A stretch of 64,000 nucleotides of DNA from Asterochloris sp. CNOR1. Lineage: Eukaryota > Chlorophyta > Trebouxiophyceae > Trebouxiales > Trebouxiaceae. Where the stretch lies: contig OZ017759.1 in the NCBI GenBank assembly GCA_963969365.1, forward strand, positions 1,178,001 to 1,242,000, given 5' to 3'. A model generated the notes under the pieces. The model was not told where the DNA came from and searched no databases. It saw nothing but the letters and a program-made list of their open reading frames with translations. Below, piece after piece: positions 34,069-46,000 of this stretch; position 1 is the stretch's first letter, and every line of letters begins with the position of its first letter. The translations under genes were made by a program, and so were the position numbers.

Positions 34069-34151
34069 GAGCCAGCATTCCAGTACATTTTGCTTTTGCA
34101 GGGCCCAGCTGCAACTTGAACAGGAGCACTCAGTGTCGACTCATTCACTAC

Positions 34152-34995
34152 TTAAGCTTTGGCTGCCACTCCAGCTGCCTCTAGTTTCTCAGCCAGCTTC
34201 CCGCTGCTGTTCAACTGCATGGTGTCTGCATCACACAGTGAGACAGCTGTGAAACAGCTGCCCGCACAGGCATTCAGATTGGTAGCAAGTGCAGGTCTGC
34301 CCTCACCATCGCAGCCGCCAATGAACTCTCCCCCAATGAAGACCTGTGGGACTGTGTGGCTCTCTGTCAGCTCAGCAAGGGCATCTCTGATGTCATCTCC
34401 TTCGACTGCAACGCAGCAGCAGCGCGGTGCAGCATGATTGCTTGGACCAGTCTCAAAAAAGGTTTACCTGCTGCAGACAGCGCTGCTGCAGCGCGATGCG
34501 AGGTGACGGCCAGGGGCTGTGTCAGCAGCACCAAGCTTACCAATGGTGTCCAAGTCAATTGCCTTGAAAGGGACACCAAGCTTGTCAAATAAGCCTTTCA
34601 CCTGCAGCAAAGGGTCAGGCAGCGCCCTTGTGAGCAAACATGCCAACACCCCGCAGCATCTGGGCCAAAAGCAGGAGTCAAGGTCATGGAGATTCTGCTG
34701 CAAAATATCTCACTCCAGCACAGAAGGGGCAGTAGGTAGTGGCATACACAATGACTGGGTTTTCCTGCAAGCACAAGAGTTAGAATCAGCCATAGGTTGA
34801 CGCTTGTGTGCAGCAACCCACATAGCACTTGTTTTCACAGATCGCTGCGGCATGTGCTTGGTGCTATAGATCAAGGTTGTATCGGTGCTGCGATTCAGCA
34901 CGAATGGCCTGGATCTTCAAGGCTTCTGCAGTCAGAGCATGCAACACAGTCCGGAACTGTCTTTGCACCTCATTTTTCTGCTTGATGGCGTCTAC
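34152..34995 (-). CDS. GRX: Glutaredoxin (CPFC class)
   Basis: Glutathione-dependent thiol-disulfide oxidoreductase. Five exons join in phase in gene order: 34969-34995 (VDAIKQKNE), 34714-34764 (ENPVIVYATTYCPFCAG, the CxxC active site), 34541-34601 (VKGLFDKLGVPFKAIDLD), 34307-34399 (DDIRDALAELTESHTVPQVF then IGGEFIGGC) and 34152-34225 (DDTMQLNSSGKLAEKLEAAG and stop). TVPQVF with its cis-Pro and GGCDD are the glutathione-binding signatures. Two catalytic cysteines make it a dithiol (class I) type. The N-terminus is open. A strong CAG/GTAAGT donor near 35335, in a frame ending LLPSLSSVQ, fits the phase and may supply a leader or transit peptide, so location (cytosol or plastid) is undecided. 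Confidence 0.92.
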
Positions 34996-35695
34996 CTGCA
35001 CAGCCAGAGCAGCACAGGCTACAGCATTATACGACAGGTTGAGGGGTGGGATGAAACCATGCAGATGTGCAATCAGCAGCACTCACAGCGGCCCGCGCTA
35101 GCTGTGGCCAATGCACCTGGCTGGCATGACGAAGGTGCTCACCATGGAGCTTGCTGCTACAACATGAAATCTTCTACTGGGCAGTGTGAGCACTGCAGGT
35201 GGGCGAGCGGTGTCAATCCTCCCTGAATGTCATGAAGATGGGCAAGCCCTAAAGCCTTGTGCAAGGTCTTCAAGAGATTATGGTGCCCAACAAATGCACC
35301 ATGCAGGCCTGTCTAACCAAGATAGCCGAAGACTTACCTGAACGCTGCTCAAAGAGGGGAGTAGGCAGGTTTGTGGGTGGTCTCAAGGGCAGTGCTGTCC
35401 CTAGGAATGCAGTGCACTGCTGCACCGGCCCTGCTCTGGTCAAGGGGGATCTGCAAAGTCCACAGCGCATGAAAGTCCTGCAAGTCCCAGACAAGGGCAT
35501 CATGGCGGTCATCAGCGGCAAAGCTGCAAGGTCAAAGAACATTTCCTTTCTTATGTCTGTTGCACATGCTGAATTGCTCTTTGCAACCGGAGGTGAGTAG
35601 GGGGCATCTGGCATGCGGCAAGAGATGCTGAGTGTTCAGTAAAACAACTTCAGGGCTCCTGTGCTGCAGATCCTTCCACCACATCGAGAGAGGCC
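34996..35695. other. Glutaredoxin 5' region
   Basis: Probably contains the missing first exon(s) of the glutaredoxin gene: a long antisense open frame up to about 35525 ends at a consensus donor near 35335. No start codon could be fixed. The right end abuts the divergent microprotein gene, so promoters of both may lie here. Confidence 0.4.
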
Positions 35696-35924
35696 ATGCC
35701 AGCATCAGACGCCATCATCAAGGTCAGATGTACTGCTTCCCCCTGCCATCATTGCACAAACCAGCTTGCAGCAAGCTGGCCCAACAGCATGTCTTCTACA
35801 TGTGCAGGACGGCTGGGGCTCACTGGTCATCGTTCTGATTGGCGCACACTTGGCAGCATTGCTCTTCTGGTTGTTCCAGCTGGCCAAGACCAGCAGTAAG
35901 AAGCCTGAGGGCAAGCAGGAGTGA
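35696..35924 (+). CDS. 47-aa single-helix membrane microprotein
   Basis: Two exons join in phase, 35696-35722 (MPASDAIIK) and 35808-35924, giving a 47-aa product. A short N-terminus leads into one hydrophobic helix (LVIVLIGAHLAALLFWLF) and a basic tail (KTSSKKPEGKQE). The layout is that of a small single-pass subunit of a membrane complex or a tail-anchored microprotein. I do not recognise the family. The first exon donor (GTCAGA) is not ideal. A similar helix-plus-KPE unit follows within 140 bases, suggesting a tandem pair. Confidence 0.6.
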
Positions 35925-36060
35925 GGGCTTCAGCTCCCACACAGCTCATCGCCACCAGCAAATGAGCTCCCAGGGCACACAGGAAGGAGGGCATGTCGTA
36001 CACTGCTGAGACCCCAAGCAACTGGCAGGAGACCCTCGTCAGCAGCCTGACAGCCGAGCA

Positions 36061-36396
36061 ATGTCCACAATATCGCCTGATGTCAACGGCCTCATCACAC
36101 GGAGCCAGCTGCACAGCACAGCACACCTGCACCTCCACAGCGCACAGCACCATCCGGACCTGCACCTCTTCCATGGGCACGACATGTGGAAGGAACTCGT
36201 TGTCAGCATCGTGCTGCTGCATGCAGTCTTCATGGGCTTCCTTTGGTGGCTGTTTATGCGTGGTCAGTCACAGAAACCGGAACCCAAACGGTCTGCCAGC
36301 TCTGGCCTGAGAGCCGCCCACTTGAAGGGACCTGTCAGGTACAATTCAGCAGTGTCTAGGGCCAGAAGCACCAGCAGACTGGCATCAACTGTGTGA
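36061..36396 (+). CDS. Second single-helix membrane microprotein
   Basis: An uninterrupted frame of 111 codons. Its core DMWKELVVSIVLLHAVFMGF then LWWLFMRG and SQKPEPKR matches the plan of the preceding gene (D.W..LV, central His, aromatic LF end, KPE tail). The His-rich N-terminus (LHLHSAQHH) and Ser/Arg-rich end may be coding or partly untranslated or intronic. It may be a tandem paralogue, or a decayed copy of the neighbour's main exon. Confidence 0.42.
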   Translation: MSTISPDVNGLITRSQLHSTAHLHLHSAQHHPDLHLFHGHDMWKELVVSIVLLHAVFMGFLWWLFMRGQSQKPEPKRSASSGLRAAHLKGPVRYNSAVSRARSTSRLASTV

Positions 36397-36980
36397 AACA
36401 ACTTTTGTGAATAGTAAGCCTGGGGGACAAATCCATTGATGGTCGACCTAGTCAACGCATGCCGAGCCTCACCTCGAGCAATGCAATGAGCATACAGATA
36501 GTTCTTGAACTGTCCATTGTGTAACAGATCGTGTGAAAGGCTTGCAAGGAACTCCTGGTCTTGCCAGGGGCTCCGATAGCAGCACAGTCGCCAATAGATG
36601 CGGGCAGCAAGCCCACATGTCAGCTCAGGTGGCCTGACACAGCTGAAAGACCACTGCCACAGCCAGCATGCAGGGCACAGACAGGCCCATGGCAGAATGA
36701 GGCAGGCAAGTCAGTGCTGCATGACTGAGCTGTCAACTCATCGGAGCAGGGGGTGTGTCCTCTTGAGCTTTTGAGATGCCATCGCTGAGTCTGACCTGCG
36801 CCCGGCCACATACATGGGATTGACGCTGCTGACAAGTGGCCACAGCCTGCAGTCCTGCGGGAGGTGACCAGGCACCATTGCCATGGTGGCTCCACATCCT
36901 GCTGTGTGCCCAGTCTGGAAGGAGAGCTTAACACAAGCCAGCCCTGGCAGCGTCACGTGCTGGCCTGACCCTCAGACAGC
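36397..36980. other. Intergenic stretch
   Basis: Separates the microprotein pair from the next plus-strand gene. An antisense 72-codon frame (36738-36956) is present but has no family resemblance. Nothing else supported. Confidence 0.4.
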
Positions 36981-39942
36981 ATGCCTGCCTCACTGCAGGC
37001 GCCTCAGTGCCTGGGCGGCCCTGCTTCGGAGTGGTTGCCACGCGTGGACCTTCCCAGAGTGGACCTACCCACAGACAGGGACCAGCTGCCCCACGACGAG
37101 GTGTCCCTGGCAGCAGCAGATGCTGCTGAGGCACTGCATAAGGAGGTCCAGCAGTCACGTGAGTGCTGATCACTGGCCATTGGCGTCACAGCCCCAACTG
37201 CCTGCCTGCTGCTGTGCCAGCCCTGCTAAGGTTGCTGCACCCTTCATTGGTGCCCAGCAGGGGGCATCGTCTTGAGCTCCGCTGCTGCCTGCTTGCTTCT
37301 GTGCCATCCTTGCCAACTTGCTGGTGTCTCATGAGCACCCATCCCGCAGCACTGCTGCTTGGCTGAGATGTGGACTGGAGCTGTGCTGGCTGGCTGGCCT
37401 CATCGGACCTGCTGTTGTCCGCAGACGAGCAGGCTCAGCAACAACAGGAGGCGGTGTGCATGGCGCCATGGAACCCCTTTGTTGAGGTGCGGCTGACTGA
37501 TAGTGCACTGGCTGTCCTAGATAGTGGAAGGCCGACTGAAAGCCCACATCACCCACTGTCTCCCATGGCTTGTGTCTGCTGTACCCATTCCTATGGCCTG
37601 CTGCACATTGCCCAGTGTCACGCCTTCTGCAGGTTGTGCAGCAGGAGGGGCCACGCAGATGCTTTGGCCTCAGGCGGGGGCGCACGATGCAAGTCGTGCA
37701 GCCAGCACCATGGGTGCAAGGTGAGACTGGTGCTAAATGGAAAAGTTGCCATCTTATATAGATGTGATACTTGAAAAGAGGCTGAGCCTGGGGTATGGCA
37801 ACTTGCAAGCTGTTGGTCTGTGCCTGCCACATGCCCCTCTAGGCATGAGCAAACATGCAATCTGCAATGCAGCTTCTGCAGGTCCAGCTGTGTTCAGCTG
37901 CAGGGACTGCATGCAACAGGCAGATGTTGCTCGCCTCTCTGGGTCCTAACACTGGCCCTGGCAATCCCTGCTGACCCTGAACTTGCTGCTCTCCAGCCTC
38001 GCCGCGCTCCTGAGCCCCCAGCAAAGATTGCAGCATAATCATAGGCTCTGGGCCACAATGGTGCATTTGCAAGCCTGCAGCCTGTGCAGAACACTCTCTG
38101 CGCAGCATGTGCAGCAACTGTCCTGGCTCCCTGCGGTGCAGAGGCTCGCCATCACGCCCAGGGGTGGCCCCTCCTTGCAGGGCTGGCGGCTGGAATCCTG
38201 CTGGCTGCCACTCTTGTGTGGAGGATGCTCACACGCTGGCGACAGGTCTGTATGCCACCTGAGTGTCCAGAGATGCTTCAGTGTCTGCCATGCCTACCCA
38301 ATGACCTTCGTCTCCAGTTGCTCAACCCATGATCGCAGCATTGCAGGGCGTGCCTTGCTGGCATGGCACCATGCACGATGGCAGCCCGCAGACATCTCCC
38401 TGCTTGCAGAGGGGAACAGCAGAGCGGCAGGTGCTGCAGCAGGCCTTGCTGGGGACGCAGAGGAACTCTCAGTGCGAGAAAGTGCAGATGTTGAGTTGGA
38501 TCCTTGCTGCCTGCAGAGGCAACATGCAGGTCGGCAGGCTGCACAGGTGCTGCAGTGATCCACTTCCTGCAGAAGCACAGGCAGCACTGCTCAGGTCTTG
38601 GTCTTGCTCTTTGCAGGCACGAGCAAGCCTGCTGTCCATGCCCCTCCCCCTCCCCCCTCGCTTTGCAGAGGCAGGATTCGCTGCATGACGTGGCCCAGGA
38701 GCTGCAGCAGGTCTTCGTGCCGCTTGCAGAAGCAGAGGAAGTTGCAGGAGTCCCAGCAATACAGCAGTCTAGCTCCTCAGTAGTGGAAGAACTCACTGAT
38801 GTGTTCGCCTTTACCTGCCTGCTTGCAGAGGCAAAGAGTGGAGCAGCAGGCAGCGCAGGTGCTGCAGCAGAAGGCAGAGATCCTGGACAAGGTCAGGCAT
38901 CGCTTCAGGAGAGCCATTGAGAACGAGGACGACGAACCAGAGCAAGAGGCAGCAGTCGCTGGGGCACTAGAGGATGGGAAGCAGCAAGTAATTTTGCATC
39001 CCTGCAAGGAGTGGCGGCAGTCCATCTGGGATGTCAATTTGAGTTGTCGGATGTGTGGGTCAAGCCATGACCCCAGGGAATAGGATGGGGATGAGCTACA
39101 GATAGAGGGGCCTGACGCTATAAGAGATAGGCCTGGGGAACAGCAGGTGATTGTGCACCGTTGCTGGGGCCTGTGTGATGGTTTGATGGTGGGCGCAAGG
39201 CAGCGCCTAAGGGCATGCAGACGCAGAACAGGCAGGGGCTGTGGACAGGGGAGAAACAGGTGAGAGGACAGTCAGTGCTCTTGCTATCAGTCCTGTGGTA
39301 CACCGCGCCTTATTCCATTTCGGCCCAGCTCAGCCAGGCTCAAATAACTATATGCTGTGCCTGACAAACTGCTGCCCCTGCAGATCCTGTCTGACAGCAG
39401 CCCCAACCAACCTGAGGAGGGCGCTGCCCAGTATGAGCTCGCAGTTGAGGGCCCAACCTGGAACGATCCCTCAGACTGGGACACCGACACACAGAAGGAC
39501 TGGGAGCGTTTCATGAATGGGTCAAAGTCACGGGAGGTAAGCACTGCATGCGTTTGTAAGCAGAATCGATGAACTTCATCCACCGGTCACATGCATCCAG
39601 TTTGGGAGTGGGGACTGTGTCACGTGAAGTGCACTGCATGGACTGTGTTGCATGCTGCCTCATGCTGTTGCCTCCTGCGTGCTGAGGCAGCTGATGTGTG
39701 GCATGCTGCCCTGTAGCAGGCCCTGAAGCATTGATAGGCAGGTTGATGATATGCAGTACATGCTGGGTTTTGGTGTTGAGTGTTGTATTTTGCCCCAAGC
39801 CGCAGCTTGCGTTGCAGCTGAGGTGTGTCTGCGCTGCCTGCAGCTGACGGCAGATCAGTGGTGGGACACAGAGACCCAGCGGGACATGCCCATTCCTTCC
39901 CAAATATTGATAAATTTTGTGCACGAGGACGGTGCCAGTTGA
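36981..39942 (+). CDS. 280-aa single-pass coiled-coil protein, unidentified
   Basis: Seven exons join in phase: 36981-37158, 37425-37486, 37633-37720, 38142-38245, 38829-38987, 39384-39536 and 39844-39942 (stop). The N-terminal part is polar with helical Ala/Glu/Gln stretches (AAADAAEALHKEVQQS, EQAQQQQEAV). One membrane helix (LLAGLAAGILLAATLVW) is followed by RMLTRWRQ and a coiled coil (RQRVEQQAAQVLQQKAEILD). The end is acidic and rich in Trp and Asp (WNDPSDWDTDTQKDW, DQWWDTETQRDMPIPSQI). Basic residues right after the helix suggest the coiled coil faces the cytosol or stroma. I know no family with this order. An alternative third-exon extension at 37882-37949 (CRDCMQQADVARLSG) would give a shorter 131-aa product. 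Confidence 0.68.
38397..38770 (+). repeat. Array of copies of the coiled-coil exon start
   Basis: The exon at 38829 starts RQRVEQQAAQVLQQKAE after a GCTTGCAG acceptor. The intron in front holds similar acceptor-plus-exon units at about 38407 (RGTAERQVLQQALLG), 38517 (RQHAGRQAAQVLQ), 38569 (KHRQHCSG), 38670 (RQDSLHDVAQELQQ) and 38730 (KQRKLQESQQYSS). Confidence 0.75.
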
Positions 39943-40086
39943 GTCTTAGATACACTAATTAATTTGATAGAGACAGCAAGGGAGTGCTGGACTACACATG
40001 GTGCTTCAGCATGCATAGTTCCTGTCTACAAGGGTGGGCCAGAGCTGATGATGTGGGTCAATAGGATGGTGAGAAATGTCAGTCAA
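39943..40086. other. Short interval between convergent genes
   Basis: About 140 bases between two stops (plus-strand 280-aa gene and minus-strand BIG). Nothing else seen. Confidence 0.5.
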
Positions 40087-43000
40087 TCAGTCAGAGACAA
40101 CATCACAACCAACTCTTTCAGGGCTGGCTTGCAGAGCATGACAGACAAAATCGTGGACAGAGGCAATGCCCTCAGAGAGGGCCACCGGCAGCAGTTCTGC
40201 ACAGTCAAGCAGCTCCTGCAGACTGCTGGCGTCATCAAGCTCACTCAGCAGCTCCAAGAGATCGTCTGCACTGCTCAGCGCGGCTGGCAAGTCTTCAAGC
40301 CTGCACCAGCAGTCATTGCATGCACTCAGGCCCATGGGGGTCCTAGCATTCTCCTATCAAACTCACCTGCTGACTCTGCAAAGGCCAAGCACACCTCCAA
40401 ACCTCACCCAGTGCGCTGGCTTGCAAGGAGAGCTGCTCCCAGTCCATCCTAGACCAAAACCTGAAGTCTGCAGCTACCTCACAGGTAGGCTGTAATAAGC
40501 AAGTGCTGCCAATTTGACACAAGACCATTGCTCTGCATGGGTTCGCACCTGACCCGCAGGTTCTCATGCCAGTTGGCGCCAGAGCCTTTCAGGCCCTGCA
40601 GCCTGTTGACCAGGGCCCCCAGCTTCAGCATGGGCCCAAAATGTTGCAGCCTGGCAGCCTCATCCAACTGACCAAAGGCAGCCACCAGGTTGACCCGGGT
40701 GGCGCTTGAGCTGGTGCCCACAGGGTCAGTCGCGCTCTGGGCCGGGCCTGCTTCAGGCTCCTGCTGTGGGTTGCTGGCCAATGCACAGGCACTGCCCCGC
40801 ATTACATTCAGCAGCACGCTGCGCAGGGCAGCGGACCACTCCTCAGGGCTAGTCAGCAGCAGGCTCAGGGCCAGCTGGAACGCGGTCCTGGGCAAGTCAT
40901 TTCTGGGCGAGCTGCTGCTAGCTGCAGCCCCTGCGCGGGCCTCTGGCGGCCAGGAGAGCAGCTGTTTCAGGCTTGCATGGTGGTCCTGCACCCAGCAGAG
41001 CAACAGGTCCAGGGTCTGCTCCATGCCAAGGTATCCAGCCAATCCAGCGTCTCAGCTGTTCCATCTCATCTCAGCAGGAGGCTGATCAGCTGATGCGAAG
41101 GCCATCATTCAGAGGTACATGCACTGCTGGGACCTGCATGGAAGGCATCTAATCTTAGGCATGCTGCAGGCGGTGGTCTGCAGCGCAACACACACCTGCA
41201 GCTCTGGCTGCGCCGCAAAATCTGCAAAGTACCGCCCCATCTGAAGCAGGTATAGCAGCAGGCGGGCATTTGAGTGCTTCCCGCCGCCGTGGGACTCGTC
41301 CGAGAACGAGCGCCTGAAGGCAAAGCGCGTCAGCAGGGATGCCAGATCCGAAGCCACCGCTGCCACTCTGGCGGGCGGCGAGCTTGCTGCAAGGGCCGGC
41401 TCTGCAGCTCTGCGGACGCTGCCAGACGACAAGGTGCGGCCGGGGCCGGGCGCTGCCTGCAGCAGTGTGATTACACACGTCAGCTGGACGTGGCAGCATG
41501 GCCAGGCTTGCGGTCAGGGCCTCTGCTGCTGTGCATGCGCTGACGGTCGAAGGTGTACACGCTCAGCCCGGTGCAGCCTGCAGCAGGGAGCACTTATTCA
41601 CAAGTGGCCAAGGTGGCATTGCCAGAGCAAGCCAGTGGGACATCTGCAGCCCTGCTGCTTGCTGCGGGATGGTCTTGGGAGGATGGACTTCTGTACAGCT
41701 GGCTACCACACAGTGACAGGTGTGGTGGAGGAGGCCTTTGCAATGCTGTGGGTGCTGCCAGATGCAGGGGTGCCAGCCCCCAGGCTGGTTGCAGCCTGCA
41801 GCAACATGGTAGGGTCTCTGACGGCATACGTTCACAGTCAGGGTTGCCTTTGGGGTTTCGCCAGACAAGGGGTTGCAGTCTGGGTCATATGCAGCCTACA
41901 TGGGACTTTTGAAAGATAGCTCCTGTGCAGCGAATATCCACTGTTATCCACTCTGCAGTGCTGGTGCAATCCTATGGCTCCAGGATCAGCTTACGCAGGA
42001 TCTGACTGGCATGCAGAAATGCAACAAGTTGCTGGTCACCTCGGGACAAGGGGCCCCAGACTGTATCTGGCCCAGCGGACGAAGATTATGGGGTGCCCCA
42101 TCTTGATGCTCAGACCAAGCACCTAAGTAGAGCCACGCACTGCCAACTTGTACTCTGCCCCGGCAGGCCAGTTGTGTCCGACCCACAGACATGAATGCCG
42201 ACTGGAGGAGGCACCCCATGAAGCACACACCCACAGCCACGGGAACCAGGCGTGTCCACAGCGCAGATAATCAAGGCCCCACCTGCAGGTTCTCCCAGAA
42301 GGTGGCCACGGCTGATGCATAGGCCGCATCTGACACGCAACCTCCCCGCACGGGAACCAGGTTGTTGCACAGGGTTTCCCCATTGCGCAGAGTGGCCCCC
42401 TCCCACTCCCTCTTAGGGTGGCGCAGTGCTGCATCCGCTCTGCGGGCTGCCTGGTGGCAGGCCACATGGATGAGGCTGAAGTGGCTAACTGTGCAGTGCA
42501 CCTGCAGACACAGGGCGATGTGAGGTGGTGGCGGGCCAAGGAGAGTGCCTGGCAGTAAGTAAGAATGAATGGACGAGGCGGAACGTGCAGACAGTGCACT
42601 GCGACTGCATGCAAGTGACAAAGATCCAGCCGAGCTTGCATTGCATCAGCAGGGCATGGATAAAGAACATGCCGGTGTTGCCAGGTTGTCTGGGAGAGCG
42701 GGCGGACACCAGCTAGCTGTCAAGACAGAAGGCAACCCAAGCTGCCCTGTGCAATGTGGCAGCAGAGATTGCCTTGAAGGACAAGGCAGTGAGAGCTTGT
42801 TGCCTGTGCAGCAGCCACAACGAGGCACCTCCTTGAAGCTGCCTGTCCTGTGTCTGGCCGGCAGACACATCAACACAAGCAGTACACTCCGCATGCCTGG
42901 TCGCCTTGTCAGTTGCAGTGCTTTCATGGCCTTGTTGACTGGTTGCACACCTGAGCCTCACCTGCACGTGGCCAGCAGGCACTCGAGGCAAAACACTGGA

Positions 43001-46000
43001 GCCACACTGAGCTGCAATCCACTGGGCCCATACCAGAGCTGCGTTGCTTGCCCAGCAGTGCCAGCCCACTCACCTGCACCTGGCCAGCAGGCACGCCAGG
43101 ACGAGCCACCAGCTCCACAGGCGGCGCCTCCGCACCGCAGTCGGCCACAGGGACGCGCCGGCAGAAGCAGTAGGCTCCCAGCAGCTGCGTGGGGCTGCCT
43201 GCGTACCCCTCCTTGCACACCATGCAGGTGACCTCGGCTGGCTCCTCCTCAGCTGTCATGGCAGCCATGGCCTGTGCCAGCTCGCTGCCTGCGGGGGCGG
43301 CGGGGAGAGCAGGGCGCGCTCCGCTGCCAGGGCCCTGCACACGGTAAGGAGGACGTACAGGTCAGTATTGAAAGTATGGGTGCTCTGAGGAAGTCCACAT
43401 CATCTTGAGGCATCCTTTCTGCTTGTGCACTCACCCCTGTCATGCCCATGCTGGCCAGCATGGCCTGCCGGCTCCGCACGGCCATGTCGCGCTTGCGCTC
43501 CCTTGTGGCTGCCCTCAGCCCCTCCACAGCATCTGCGACAGACACAGCCTCAGGTCAGATGCCTGGTTCCAGACCACTGTTCAAGTAATCTCCTGGAGCT
43601 ACCCAGTCGCCACCCTTGACGTAGCTGCCATGTCAGGCTCGTATCAGCACATCAGCTGCCTGGGGTGTCTGAATGCTGTGCCTGAGGCCAGTCAAGTCCG
43701 CACCTCTGCACGAAGCACCACCGGAGGTCACCAGCTCCTCCAGCAAGGCTTCAGCCAGTGGCACCACACTCACAGCTGCGCTGCTGGAGGTTTCCAGCTG
43801 GTGCAGCAGGGGCAGCAGGTCTGCCTGGGCAGCCAGGTTGTCGCACACGGCCTGCAGCCAGGGCAGTGGACAGGGGTCGCGCAGCCGAGCAGGCCGAGCA
43901 ATGTGCCTGCTCAACCAGCCTCAGATACCACGACGGGACGCAGTCTGCACAGCAGGGGTGACAAGTCTACCTGAGCAGCAAGACTGATGCACACAGCCTG
44001 CAGCGGAAGGCGTGGCAGCAGTCAGCGCGGCTGTGCAGGCTCAGCGACATGTGTTGGGCATGGCAGCAAGGGTAGCAGGACTGCAGGTCAAAATTCAGGC
44101 GACTGGGCACTGACCAGCACCAACATGTGGTGCTAGCTGCAGCAATGGCTTGCAGACTGGCGATTCCTGAGGGCTGGGGTTCAGGGTTGTAGCATGCCTC
44201 TGGTGGCAGGGTTCCACCATTCAGCAATCTCCGCTGAAACAAGCTGAGACATCAGCTGAAACACCTCAGATGCAGCATCACTCTGCAGATCAGAGCATGA
44301 CATGCTAGTCCAACACTAGCTGACCACAGCTTGCCTGATGACCCTTGGCCACGGCAGCCAGCAGCTCCAGAGCCACAGCCACCCCTGGTAGGGCTGCTGC
44401 CTTGCCCCACTGCTCACTGCTGCTCTCCAGCACCGCTCTTGCACCAGGCTCAGTCTGAGCTGCATTAGAAGGCGCTGCCTCGACTGGCTGCTGCAGGGCA
44501 AAGAAGAGACGCATGTCGACCACTGACGCCATGTGTGTGGGAGTGCTTAACCCAGCATCACTGGAATCAGCAGCAGCAGAACTACAGTCAAAGCAGGCAC
44601 CCCAGAGCTTGAGCGCGCCGGGCAGGGGCCAGCAGCAGGTGCTGTTGGTGCCCTCCCACAACTGTGTCGACCTGTCACAGCTGTCACATGACTTTGCGCA
44701 GTTTGTCTGGACATCATTCTGCAGATGTTGCTAACCTGTGCCTCGGGGGGCTCCTGTGCGCTGGCGCCGTCTGCTGGGGCTGCAGGTGCAGCCCTGAAGC
44801 TCTGTACCACATAGCCTGCCAAATTTTGAGATATGCCCTGCTGAAGGACCAGATGCCTGAACCCAGAGTCGGGAGACGCCCCCTGCTCATCGATCGACTG
44901 TGCCAGTCGCAGCAGGCTCTGCAGCTCATACTGCTGCTCCTGCAGGGAGACCAACTGCAGGTGTTTGTCTGGCGCCAGTACGGCAGTACTGGTGTGCTGC
45001 CAGGCCAGAAAGACAGAGAGGTGCCAGGTACGGGCCCTGCCACTTGCTGTTGAGCTCACTGAGGGACCAGTGGAATGAGGGCAACTGAGCTACTGAGTGG
45101 CGCTCATGCTCTCCTTGCACAGCACCTCAGGTTCCAGCAAGCTCTCCCTGCTTCCGCTGCAGTCCCAAATAGGGATATTGCTGTGCATCTGCTGCAAGCA
45201 GGCTCCCATGCTTTGCGGACAAACCCTCCAGCAGGCTACTGGGTGAGCTATACACCTCTGGCATGTGATCAGGGGGGGGGGCACACGCCAGATGCGCTCA
45301 CAATGCCGATGAAATCAAATGAAATCGTAAGCCAAACCAAGCGCGGGCTGTCAGGTGGGACTCACCTCTCGCTGCGGCGTGCCTGCCCCTGCAGCATCCA
45401 GTGCCTCCAGATCCAAAGACTGGGCATAGTGTTGCAGCAGTGCAGCCTGGGCTGCTGCATTGCCATGCGCCACATGAGGCAGCACTCGTGCCAGAGTCCC
45501 TGCAAGGCGCACTGGTGTCGTTATGCAAAAGACACTGCAATACAGCTTTAGCTTCTGCGAGAAGACCCAGCACTTGCCCAAGGAGTTGAGCACATGCTTC
45601 CTTTAGGAGAAGACAGCTCCAACCAACCACCAGGGTGCCTACATGCCCCTGCTGGGGGGGGGGGGGGGGGGGGGGGGGTCCTTCATTCAAAACGGTGCTT
45701 GTATACCTTGACAGCTGCATGGGTGAGATGCATGTGCGAGACATGGACCTTGATACTCAGACGCAACCAACAAACTGGCTCCACATCCAGTCCGGCACAG
45801 CGTGCAGCTTGGTCAACAACGGCCGCATGAGCATGATATGGGCCCATGCATCTTCAACCCCATCTGCAGATTTACTTGTGCTGCATGACCCAGGCAGGCG
45901 GACAAGGGGCAAGGAGGGAGGCACTGCAGCCAATCAGAGCTCCATCTGTCAGAACCGGGCTGGATGGGGGCCAGCCTCATCTGCACACTTGCTCATGCTG

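Noticed and set aside
36738-36956. Antisense gene reading SSVNPMYVAGRRSDSAMASQ
   Set aside because: It looks protein-like but has no splice support, no family resemblance and no second exon in phase.
37882-37949. Terminal exon giving a 131-aa protein with CRDC
   Set aside because: It is phase-compatible, but skipping it joins the transmembrane, coiled-coil and acidic exons in one open frame, which explains far more sequence. Kept only as an alternative end.
40690-41085. Plus-strand gene opposite the BIG C-terminal exon
   Set aside because: It overlaps a secure BIG coding exon in antisense and lacks any motif.
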